Origin: Pseudomonadota bacterium | Lineage (GTDB): Bacteria; Pseudomonadota; Gammaproteobacteria; Steroidobacterales; Woeseiaceae | NCBI GenBank assembly: GCA_022360335.1 | Contig: JAKSCZ010000019.1 | Span: 1-5,716 of the forward strand | Length of the DNA: 5,716 nt | Direction of reading: 5' to 3' | Part shown: piece after piece, positions 1 through 5,716 of the stretch | How the letters are laid out: every line of letters begins with the position of its first letter | How positions within the stretch are numbered: the stretch's first letter is position 1 | Program-made: the position numbers and the translations under genes | Notes under the pieces: generated by a model | What the model saw: the letters and a program-made list of their open reading frames with translations, nothing else | Databases searched by the model: none | What the model was told of the DNA's origin: nothing

Positions 1-65
1 ACAGTTACCTTAATTGGGGAGATAAGGGACAGTTACCTTATCTCCCCAATTAAGGTAACTGTCCC
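1..65. repeat. Nested inverted repeat, REP/BIME-like
   Basis: Bases 1-27 are exactly the reverse complement of 36-62, giving a perfect 27-bp stem with an 8-nt loop (28-35). A second pairing is built in: 26-40 (GGGACAGTTACCTTA) is the exact reverse complement of 51-65, with a 10-nt loop. The core ACAGTTACCTTA therefore occurs three times: forward at 1-12 and 29-40, reversed at 51-62. The two folds are mutually exclusive. The left end touches the window edge, so the first copy probably begins upstream with GGG. The stretch is much more AT-rich than the flanking genes and has no coding potential. GGGACAG-type palindromes resemble REP elements mobilised by IS200-like RAYT transposases in gammaproteobacteria; that link is from memory of the family. 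It could also end upstream transcription or stabilise mRNA ends, although no T-tract follows. Confidence 0.85.
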
Positions 66-79
66 GGAATTTTCGGTAG

Positions 80-103
80 GATGAGGGCATGACGACCCTC
101 ATC
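80..103 (+). promoter_or_regulatory. Possible translation-initiation hairpin at the lemA start
   Basis: GATGAGGG (80-87) is the perfect reverse complement of CCCTCATC (96-103). The 8-nt loop contains the lemA start codon ATG (89-91). The left arm overlaps the likely Shine-Dalgarno stretch AGGATGAGG (78-86). In mRNA this would hide the ribosome binding site in a stem with the start codon in the loop. The pairing is seen directly; a regulatory role is inference, and an 8-bp match could arise by chance in GC-rich DNA. Confidence 0.35.
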
Positions 104-649
104 GCCAGCGTACTCGTCCTGATCGCCGTTGCCGGCGTCGCGATCTTCAATCGCCTGATTCGCAGCCGCAATCGCGTCGATACGGCGTGGAGCGATATCG
201 ACGTACAGTTGCAGCGCCGTCACGACCTCGTGCCTCGCCTCGTCACGGCCGTCGACCGGTACGCCAGCTACGAGCGCGCGACCCTCGAGGCGGTCGCGGA
301 ACTCAGAACCGAAGCCATGCGCCAGGCCGGCGTGCGTGCACGGGGCAGGGCGGAGCGGAAACTCGGCGTGGGCATCGAGCGTCTGATCGCCCTCGCCGAA
401 AGCTATCCGGACCTCAAGGCGAACGAGAACTTCCTTGACCTGCAGAACGAACTCGTCGAGACCGAGAATTATCTGCAGTTCGCGCGGCGCTACTACAACG
501 GCTCGGTGCGCGACTACAACACGATGACCGAGACCGTGCCGAGCAACATCGTCGCTAAGCTGTTTCGCTTCGGGCAGCGCGATTTCTTCCAGAAGACCTC
601 CGACGAAGCGGCGAATGTGCCGCTCGCACGATTCGGGACCGTCGAGTGA
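89..649 (+). CDS. lemA: LemA family protein
   Basis: This 186-residue protein has the usual LemA family length. It opens with one hydrophobic anchor (residues about 4-20) followed by a basic stretch (NRLIRSRNR), then a helical soluble domain. The family's conserved blocks are present in order: AW at 33-34 and DVQLQRRHDLVP at 38-49; YPDLKANENF at 106-115; RRYYNGSVRDYN at 133-144; then PSNIVAKLFRF and a phenylalanine-rich end. LemA proteins are single-pass, membrane-anchored helical-bundle proteins of unclear biochemical role; the magnetosome protein MamQ is a relative. The ATG at 89 is preceded by an AGGATGAGG stretch and keeps the full anchor. The gene overlaps the DUF2207 gene by four bases, so the two are probably co-translated. 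LemA genes are commonly found beside DUF2207, TPM-domain or HtpX-type genes, which suggests a membrane-associated complex. No enzymatic motif is visible. The family call is very secure; the function is not known. Confidence 0.96.
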   Translation: MTTLIASVLVLIAVAGVAIFNRLIRSRNRVDTAWSDIDVQLQRRHDLVPRLVTAVDRYASYERATLEAVAELRTEAMRQAGVRARGRAERKLGVGIERLIALAESYPDLKANENFLDLQNELVETENYLQFARRYYNGSVRDYNTMTETVPSNIVAKLFRFGQRDFFQKTSDEAANVPLARFGTVE

Positions 650-2343
650 AACGGCTCTTCGTTCTGCTCGCCTGCCTGCCGTTCGCGGCACAGGCCGATG
701 AGCGCATCCTCAGTTTCCACAGCGACATCCGTGTCCTCGACGACGGCATGCTCGAGGTAAGCGAAACGATCGAGGTCCGCGCCGAAGGGCAGCAGATCAG
801 GCGCGGCATCTATCGCGACTTTCCGGTCGAGTACGAGGATCGGCTCGGCAACGACTACCGGATCGCGCTCGAACCGCTTGCCGTACTGCGTAACGGCGGT
901 CGTGAGGCTTACCACACGGTGCGGGACGGCCGGCACGTGCGCACCTATTTCGGCAGCAGGAACCGCTTTCTCGACCGCGGCGTCCACACTTACACGTTTC
1001 GCTATCGCGTCAGCCGCATGCTCGGGTATTTCGACGAGCACGACGAGCTCTACTGGAACGTGACCGGCAACGAGTGGGCATTCCCGATCGACGCGGCGAG
1101 CGCAACGGTGCGGCTCGAATTCGACGCCCCGCGCGACGCGTTGCTCGTCGACGGCTACACGGGACGTCTCGGGTCGCGAGCCCAGGACTACGGACGCTAT
1201 CTCGACGATGAGGGCAACCTGCAGTTCCGGGCCAACCGGCCGCTGCCGCCCGCACACGGGCTGACGATCGTCGTCGGCTGGCCGAAGGGCCATGTCTACG
1301 AGCCGACCGCGACGGACCGCATCGGCTGGATGCTCAGGGACAACCGCAATCTGCTGGCGGCGCTGGCGGGGTTCGCTTTGCTGCTGCTTTACTACGTCCC
1401 GGTCTGGCGAACGCACGGCAGGGATCCGGAAGAGGGCGTCATCGTCACGCGTTACGAGCCGCCGGAAGGTTTTTCGCCGGCATCGCTGCGCTTCATCCGG
1501 CAGATGTATTACGACAACAAGGTCATGACGGCAGCCATCGTCAACCTCGCCGTCAAAGGTTATCTGACGATCGGGAACAGAGGCGGCACGCATTCGCTGC
1601 ACGAGAAAAGCGCCGCCGAGGCGCCGGGGCCGCTGGCGCCCGGCGAACGGGAACTGTACGAAGCCTTATTCGCCAAGGGCGACGTCGTGACGCTCGAGAA
1701 CGCCAATCACGAGTTGCTCGGTTCCGCGCGCAGTGCGCACAAATCGTCGCTCGAGGGCGATTACAAGCAGCACTACTTTCGGACGAACGGCTGGCTCAAC
1801 GTCCCGGGCATCCTGATCGCCGTCATCGGCGCCGTCGTCGCCCTGAACATCGGCAGCGGACCGACCCCTCTCGTGATCGCGGCGATCGTCGCGTCGTTCG
1901 TCACGACGGTCTTCTTTGCGATCGTCATGAAGCGGCCGACGCTGCGCGGACGCAAATTGCTCGATGAGATGACCGGTTTCTCGGACTATCTCGAAGTGGC
2001 CGAGAAAGACGAACTCGATCTTCGCAATCCACCCGAGAAAACGCCCGTCCTGTTCGAGACCCTGCTGCCTTATGCCCTGGCCCTCGGTGTCGAGCAGGCC
2101 TGGGCCGAGAGGTTCGCGGGCGTGCTGGCCGCGGTACGCCATCCGGACGGGAGTGCCTACCGCCCTTCCTGGTACAACGGCAACTGGAACGCCGCGAACC
2201 TGTCGAAGACGACGAACGCGATGTCGAGCGGCCTGAACTCGGCCGTCGCTTCGTCGGTGACGCCGCCCGGATCCTCTTCGGGCGGTGGCGGTGGCGGTTT
2301 CTCCGGCGGCGGAGGCGGTGGCGGCGGCGGTGGCGGCTGGTAG
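646..2343 (+). CDS. DUF2207 domain-containing membrane protein
   Basis: This is a 565-residue multi-domain membrane protein of unknown function. Residues 1-17 look like a Sec signal peptide (MKRLFVLLACLPFAAQA, then DE). The exported N-terminal DUF2207 domain (about 18-220) carries the hallmark blocks IRRGIYRDFP (51-60) and DELYWNVTGNEW (133-144). A membrane segment follows at about 235-254, then the conserved GRDP (258-261) and a block resembling PPEGFSPASLRFI. Two more membrane segments lie at about 386-403 and 408-428, followed by the family-typical GFSDYLEVAEKDEL and a tail (546-565) that is almost all glycine and ends in tryptophan. Such Gly-rich tails also occur in other LemA-associated membrane proteins. 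The start is GTG, overlapping the lemA stop as GTGA with only a weak GGGA upstream, so translational coupling is likely. The next ATG would remove the signal peptide. Family assignment is secure; the function is unassigned, and a scaffold or partner role with LemA is inference. Confidence 0.95.
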   Translation: MKRLFVLLACLPFAAQADERILSFHSDIRVLDDGMLEVSETIEVRAEGQQIRRGIYRDFPVEYEDRLGNDYRIALEPLAVLRNGGREAYHTVRDGRHVRTYFGSRNRFLDRGVHTYTFRYRVSRMLGYFDEHDELYWNVTGNEWAFPIDAASATVRLEFDAPRDALLVDGYTGRLGSRAQDYGRYLDDEGNLQFRANRPLPPAHGLTIVVGWPKGHVYEPTATDRIGWMLRDNRNLLAALAGFALLLLYYVPVWRTHGRDPEEGVIVTRYEPPEGFSPASLRFIRQMYYDNKVMTAAIVNLAVKGYLTIGNRGGTHSLHEKSAAEAPGPLAPGERELYEALFAKGDVVTLENANHELLGSARSAHKSSLEGDYKQHYFRTNGWLNVPGILIAVIGAVVALNIGSGPTPLVIAAIVASFVTTVFFAIVMKRPTLRGRKLLDEMTGFSDYLEVAEKDELDLRNPPEKTPVLFETLLPYALALGVEQAWAERFAGVLAAVRHPDGSAYRPSWYNGNWNAANLSKTTNAMSSGLNSAVASSVTPPGSSSGGGGGGFSGGGGGGGGGGGW

Positions 2344-2390
2344 GATCGCGAAACCGCCAATCTCTAAATCCAACGACGGCTTGATTACGC

Positions 2391-3059
2391 ATGCAAAACC
2401 TGTCCCTGATTCAATCGATACTTCTGTACGCCGTACCGGTCGTGTTTGCGATCACGGTTCACGAGGCAGCGCACGGCTTCGCGGCGCGCCATTTCGGCGA
2501 CCGGACGGCCGAGATGCTCGGGCGCCTGACCCTGAATCCGCTCAAGCACATCGATCCCGTCGGGACCGTGCTGGTGCCGCTCGGGCTGCTCGTCATGTCG
2601 AAGGCGACCGGCGGACCGACGTTCCTGTTCGGCTGGGCCAAGCCGGTTCCGGTCGGAACGCGGAATCTCAGAAACCCGCAGCGCGACATGGCGCTGGTCG
2701 CCGCGGCCGGCCCGGCATCCAACCTGGCGATGGCGGCCGGCTGGACCGCGCTTCTGGCATTGGCCGCCGCAACGCAGGGAACGCTGCCGTTGATGGACCT
2801 GCTGGTCTACATGGCGTTCTTCGGCGTGTTCTTCAACGTATTGCTCGCCGTGTTCAACCTCCTGCCGATTCCGCCGCTCGACGGCGGCCGGGTCGTCAGC
2901 GGGCTGCTGCCGCCCCGGGTATCGGCCTCGTACGATCGCATCGAGCCTTTCGGTCTGTTCATCGTGCTCGGCCTGCTGGTCTCCGGCGTGCTCTGGAACC
3001 TCATGGGACCGGTGATCGGCGCGGTTGCGGGCTTCTTCCTGCAACTCGCGGGGTACTGA
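2391..3059 (+). CDS. Site-2 protease family (M50) intramembrane zinc metalloprotease
   Basis: This 222-residue hydrophobic protein has the minimal site-2-protease core and no PDZ or CBS domain. The zinc motif HEAAH is at residues 24-28, inside the first membrane segment (about 10-32). A GPASN turn is at 107-111, and the third zinc-ligand region N-LLPIPPLDGGR is at 156-167, with Asp164 the expected ligand. Further membrane segments lie at about 55-72, 100-126, 132-160 and 186-218. Every catalytic residue expected for the family is present, so it should be active. Such enzymes cut membrane-spanning substrates within the bilayer, for example anti-sigma factors or signal-peptide remnants; the substrate here is unknown. 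The start is well bounded: an in-frame TGA at 2382-2384 lies just upstream of ATG 2391, and no good Shine-Dalgarno is visible. It starts 47 nt after the DUF2207 stop, which fits the same operon. No anti-sigma/sigma pair is in the window to suggest a target. Confidence 0.94.
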   Translation: MQNLSLIQSILLYAVPVVFAITVHEAAHGFAARHFGDRTAEMLGRLTLNPLKHIDPVGTVLVPLGLLVMSKATGGPTFLFGWAKPVPVGTRNLRNPQRDMALVAAAGPASNLAMAAGWTALLALAAATQGTLPLMDLLVYMAFFGVFFNVLLAVFNLLPIPPLDGGRVVSGLLPPRVSASYDRIEPFGLFIVLGLLVSGVLWNLMGPVIGAVAGFFLQLAGY

Positions 3060-3104
3060 TCCGGGGAAGCGCTGCCCGCGGCCGCGCCTGCCGACGCAAC
3101 GATT

Positions 3105-3119
3105 TGCCGGTATCCGGCA
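3105..3119. repeat. Small inverted repeat between the M50 and tldD genes
   Basis: TGCCGG, a 3-nt spacer (TAT) and CCGGCA form a perfect 6-bp hairpin in the 93-nt gap between the M50 and tldD genes. No T-tract follows, so it is not a convincing intrinsic terminator. It could be a weak mRNA structure or chance. The rest of the gap holds a GC-rich palindrome (CGCGGCCGCG, 3077-3086) and no convincing promoter. Confidence 0.3.
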
Positions 3120-3141
3120 TCTAACACCCAATAACCATCCC

Positions 3142-3147
3142 GGGGAG
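3142..3147 (+). promoter_or_regulatory. Shine-Dalgarno of the tldD-like gene
   Basis: GGGGAG lies 5 nt before ATG 3153. It is much stronger than any sequence before the later in-frame ATG at 3288. This matters because the 3153 start includes the twin-arginine signal while the 3288 start would remove it, so the site supports the exported form. Confidence 0.7.
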
Positions 3148-3152
3148 TAACA

Positions 3153-4694
3153 ATGACGATCAAACGCAGAGAGTTTCTCGGTTCGATGGCGGCCGGGAGC
3201 GCGGTTCTCACGATGCCGGCATTCCTGCAGGGATGCGGCGTACAGGCTGCGGCGGCGGTCGGCCGCGCGACGCCCGACAATCCGTTCATGACTTGGTTCG
3301 GCGTCGACCAGGCGACAGCCGCCCGCGTCATGTCGGAACTCACGGCGCGGGGCGCGGACGAGGCGGACCTGTATTTCCAGCATTCGCGCACCAACACGCT
3401 GGCGCTCGAGGACGGGATCGTCAGCAACGCGAGTTCCGGCATCCAGCAGGGCGTCGGCCTGCGCACCGTCATCGGCGACCAGACCGGCTATGCCTTCACC
3501 GAAGACCTGACCGTGCCCTCGATGCTGGCGGCGGCCAGGACGGCGTCGGCGATCGCTTCGCGGAGCGCGACCGAAGCGCCGCCGTCTTTCGATCCGCTCG
3601 GTACCGGGGACCTCTACACGACGGCAGTGCCCTGGAGCGACGTGGGCATCGACCGGAAGCTGCCGATCCTGAAGTTCGTCGAAGAGAAGACGAAAGCGAT
3701 GGATCCGTCCATCGAGAAAGTCGCCGTGTACTGGGGAGACGGCGACGAGCGCGTCATGATCGCGACGCTCGGCGGCAAACTCGTGACCGACCACCGGCCG
3801 ATGACGCGCTTGTCGGTCGTCGTCACGGCGAAAAGGAACGGCGAGACGCAGACCGGCTTCTCGAACATCGCGGCACGCGAGGAGTTCGGCTGGTACACCG
3901 AAGAACGCATCATGGCGATGATCCGGGAAGCCGTGGACCGCACGCTGATCCAGTTCGAGGCTCGGCGTCCGCCCGCCGGCGAGATGCCGGTCATCCTCGC
4001 GTCGGGGCCCAGCGGCATCCTGCTGCACGAAGCCATCGGACACGGGATGGAGGCCGATTTCAACCGCAAGGGCACGAGCATCTACTCGGACATGATGGGC
4101 AAGAAGGTCGCCGAGCCGTTCGTCACGATCGTCGACGAGGCGACGATCCCGCGTGAGCGCGGCGCGCTGAATTACGACGACGAAGGCAACAAGGCCGGGC
4201 GTACCGTACTGGTCAAGGACGGCATCCTCCGGTCCTATCTGCACGACCGGATCAGCGCGAAGCAGTACGGCCTGACGCCGACCGGCTCGGGCCGGCGCCA
4301 GTCGTACAAGTTCGCGCCCATGCCGCGCATGAGCTGTACGTTCATGGAGGACGGGCCGCATACGAAGGACGAGATCGTCGCGGCCGTCGACCACGGCATC
4401 GTCTGCGAGACCTATACCAACGGCCAGGTGCAGATCGGCGCCGGCGATTACACGTTCTACGTCAAGAACGGCTGGCTCGTCGAGAACGGCAGGATCACGG
4501 CGCCGATCAAGGACGTCAACATCATCGGCAACGGGCCCGAGTCGCTCGAGCGCATCACGATGGTCGCGAACGATGCGCGTCTCGATACGGGCGGCTGGAC
4601 CTGCGGCAAGAACGGGCAGACGGTGCCGGTCTCGCAGGGCATCCCGACGGTACTGGTATCGAAGATGACCGTAGGAGGCGAGAATGCCGGCTGA
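3153..4694 (+). CDS. tldD: TldD-type zinc metalloprotease with Tat signal
   Basis: This 513-residue protein is the catalytic-type member of the TldD/PmbA (U62) family. The zinc motif HEAIGH is at 292-297, followed by GMEADFNRKGTS. The family-typical late cysteine is at 484 (TCGKNGQTVPV), and the TVGG motif (506-509) lies at the C-terminus. The N-terminal TldD domain spans about 50-230 and the catalytic barrel about 255-513. Characterised TldD pairs with TldE to degrade unstructured peptides and mature microcin B17 in the cytoplasm. Here the protein begins with KRREFLG (4-10) and a hydrophobic stretch, a good twin-arginine signal, followed by LQGC (25-28), which could be a lipobox with an unusual Gln. 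Removing about 45 residues leaves the usual family length, so the signal is an added segment. A strong GGGGAG precedes the start. The block around NGQVQIGAGDYTFYV differs from the GGQVD form I recall for cytoplasmic TldD, so this may be a distinct subfamily; the symbol is by family only. Confidence 0.95.
   Translation: MTIKRREFLGSMAAGSAVLTMPAFLQGCGVQAAAAVGRATPDNPFMTWFGVDQATAARVMSELTARGADEADLYFQHSRTNTLALEDGIVSNASSGIQQGVGLRTVIGDQTGYAFTEDLTVPSMLAAARTASAIASRSATEAPPSFDPLGTGDLYTTAVPWSDVGIDRKLPILKFVEEKTKAMDPSIEKVAVYWGDGDERVMIATLGGKLVTDHRPMTRLSVVVTAKRNGETQTGFSNIAAREEFGWYTEERIMAMIREAVDRTLIQFEARRPPAGEMPVILASGPSGILLHEAIGHGMEADFNRKGTSIYSDMMGKKVAEPFVTIVDEATIPRERGALNYDDEGNKAGRTVLVKDGILRSYLHDRISAKQYGLTPTGSGRRQSYKFAPMPRMSCTFMEDGPHTKDEIVAAVDHGIVCETYTNGQVQIGAGDYTFYVKNGWLVENGRITAPIKDVNIIGNGPESLERITMVANDARLDTGGWTCGKNGQTVPVSQGIPTVLVSKMTVGGENAG
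4673..4678 (+). promoter_or_regulatory. Shine-Dalgarno of the TldE-like gene, embedded in tldD
   Basis: AGGAGG lies 5 nt before ATG 4684 and within the last codons of tldD, where it encodes part of the conserved TVGG motif (ACC GTA GGA GGC). GTA and GGA are not the favoured codons in this GC-rich gene, which suggests selection for the ribosome binding site. An in-frame TAG at 4672-4674 rules out any longer N-terminus for the downstream protein. Confidence 0.85.
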
Positions 4695-5716
4695 ACTGCA
4701 GGAGAGGGCGGCCCGCGCCGTCGCCATGGCGAAGGGCGCCGGTGCCGACGAGGCATGGGCCACCGCGAGGCAGAGTCGCGACGTCGAGTTCAACTTCCGC
4801 GACGGCGCTCTCGAGAAGGTCAAGGACACGACGTCGCGCAGCCTGAGTATCCGGGTCTATGCCGACGATCGCTATTCGAGCCACCAGACCACCGACCTCG
4901 ACACGGAGCGTCTCGAGGGTTTCGTCGCCGAGGCGGTCGCGATCACCCGCGCGCTCGAGCCCGACGAGTACCGCCGCGTCACGCCGGCGGAGCTGTTCCG
5001 GGGGCGGCCCGCCGACGATCTCGATCTCGTCGATGCATCGGTAGCGGAACTCAGTCGTGAGCAGCGGCTCGAATGGTGTGAGTCCCTCGATCGCGTGGCG
5101 ACCGACAACGAGCGCGTCATATCGGCCACGGCCGGGGTGTACGACGGGACGCTCGACTCGGCGTCCGTCAGCAGCAACGGGTTCTCGGGGTCGCATGCCG
5201 AGACCTACTGCTGGTACGGAACGCATGTCACGCTCAGGGACGAGGGCGACAAGCGGGCATCGGACGGCTTCTACGCCGGCAGCCAGCACGTCGGCGCGTT
5301 GCCGGCGGCTTCCGACGTCGCGCGTGTGGGCCTCGAGCGCGCGCTCGCGCGCGTCGGCTCGGAGAAAGGCCCGACCGCCAGGACGACGATGGTCGTCGAT
5401 TCGCGGGCGGCCGGACAGCTCGTCGGCCGGCTGCTCGGCGCGGCGACGGCAAGGCGCGTCCAGCAGGGCCGGTCTTTCTTCGACGGACTCGTCGGCGAGA
5501 AGGCGTTCAGCGACAAGCTGACGATCGTCGACGATCCGCTGATCGCGCGCGGTTTCGGTTCGCGCCACTTCGACAGCGAAGGCATCTCCGCCAGGCGTAT
5601 CCCGATCGTCGAGGACGGCGTGCTGCGCAATCTCTACGTCGATACGTATTACGGGCGCAAGGCCGGCCTGGAGCCGACGACGGGCTCGGCGTCGAATCGC
5701 GTGGTCGGTACGAGCG
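4684..5716 (+). CDS. pmbA: TldE/PmbA-type partner subunit (3' partial)
   Basis: The reading frame is open to the window end, giving 344 residues of a protein usually about 440-450 long, so roughly the last 100 are missing. It reads as the non-catalytic-type TldD/PmbA member. There is an N-terminal domain (about 1-220) with alternating helices and strands, then a barrel region starting near MVVDSRAAGQLVGRLL (236 on). RRVQQGRSFFDGL follows, then FDSEGISARRIPIVEDGVL with DSEG at 297-300, and TTGSASN at 332-338. No HExxxH motif is present where TldD has one, as expected for TldE/PmbA. It overlaps the end of tldD by 11 bp behind a perfect AGGAGG, so the two are made together and probably form a heterodimer. 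The N-terminus (MPAELQERAARAVAMAKG) is not a signal peptide, and the in-frame TAG at 4672 excludes an upstream one, in contrast with the Tat signal on its partner. The symbol is by family; orthology to E. coli pmbA (tldE) is not shown. Confidence 0.93.
   Translation, partial: MPAELQERAARAVAMAKGAGADEAWATARQSRDVEFNFRDGALEKVKDTTSRSLSIRVYADDRYSSHQTTDLDTERLEGFVAEAVAITRALEPDEYRRVTPAELFRGRPADDLDLVDASVAELSREQRLEWCESLDRVATDNERVISATAGVYDGTLDSASVSSNGFSGSHAETYCWYGTHVTLRDEGDKRASDGFYAGSQHVGALPAASDVARVGLERALARVGSEKGPTARTTMVVDSRAAGQLVGRLLGAATARRVQQGRSFFDGLVGEKAFSDKLTIVDDPLIARGFGSRHFDSEGISARRIPIVEDGVLRNLYVDTYYGRKAGLEPTTGSASNRVVGTS

Noticed and set aside
664..675. Lipobox-like LLAC at residues 7-10 of the DUF2207 protein
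   Set aside because: The preceding hydrophobic region is far too short for a lipoprotein signal. The AQA-DE site at 15-19 fits an ordinary signal peptidase I signal better.
514..1602. Antisense open reading frame of about 360 codons opposite the DUF2207 gene
   Set aside because: The opposite strand encodes an unmistakable DUF2207 protein. The antisense product has no family features and no ribosome site was noted.
3077..3086. CGCGGCCGCG palindrome downstream of the M50 gene as a terminator
   Set aside because: It has no loop and no T-tract, so it is probably just GC-rich intergenic sequence.
2285..3124. Alternative + strand frame running across the end of the DUF2207 gene and all of the M50 gene
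   Set aside because: It begins inside the Gly codon run in a shifted frame and gives Arg/Ala-rich sequence, whereas the M50 frame shows HEAAH and the LDG motif.
3104..3134. Possible sigma-70 promoter (TTGCCG and CAATAA) before tldD
   Set aside because: The spacer would be about 19 bp and the -10 match is poor. The elements overlap the small inverted repeat, so I cannot support a promoter.
3288..3290. Internal ATG as the true TldD start, giving a cytoplasmic protein
   Set aside because: It has no ribosome binding site, while ATG 3153 has GGGGAG at good spacing and encodes a coherent Tat signal. A minor second product cannot be excluded.
2385..4829. Very long antisense open reading frame (over 800 codons) opposite the M50 and tldD genes
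   Set aside because: It lies opposite genes with clear catalytic motifs and strong ribosome sites. Its translation is Arg/Asp/His-rich low-complexity sequence with no recognisable domain, typical of stop-poor antisense frames in GC-rich DNA.

Overview
The window is GC-rich and densely coding. It carries five protein genes, all on the + strand, with short gaps or overlaps. The codon bias (strong G/C at third positions), a Sec-type and a Tat-type export signal, and an upstream GGGACAG-type inverted repeat suggest a GC-rich Gram-negative proteobacterium, most likely a gammaproteobacterium. That assignment is inference, as no marker gene is present.

Layout: (1) Bases 1-65 are a compact nested inverted repeat with a perfect 27-bp stem, resembling REP/BIME-type elements. 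(2) 89-649 encodes a LemA-family membrane-anchored protein. Its start codon lies in the loop of a small predicted hairpin. (3) 646-2343 encodes a DUF2207 membrane protein with a Sec signal peptide and a poly-glycine tail, coupled to lemA by a GTGA overlap. (4) 2391-3059 encodes a compact site-2-protease-type (M50) intramembrane zinc metalloprotease. (5) 3153-4694 encodes a TldD-type zinc metalloprotease with an N-terminal twin-arginine signal and a possible lipobox. (6) 4684-5716 encodes its TldE/PmbA-type partner, coupled by an 11-bp overlap and cut by the window end. No RNA genes, CRISPR arrays or transposase genes were seen, and no stretch over 300 bases lacks a gene.

How the genes may work together: LemA plus DUF2207 looks like one two-gene membrane module. 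TldD plus TldE looks like a second module, the two halves of a heteromeric peptidase. The M50 protease lies between them. The main point of interest is that TldD, whose well-studied relatives are cytoplasmic, appears to carry a Tat signal. TldE has no signal and cannot be extended upstream, because an in-frame stop lies just before its start. This fits co-export of a folded heterodimer by Tat ('hitchhiking'), which would make this an envelope-located TldD/E protease. This is a hypothesis from sequence and needs experimental support.
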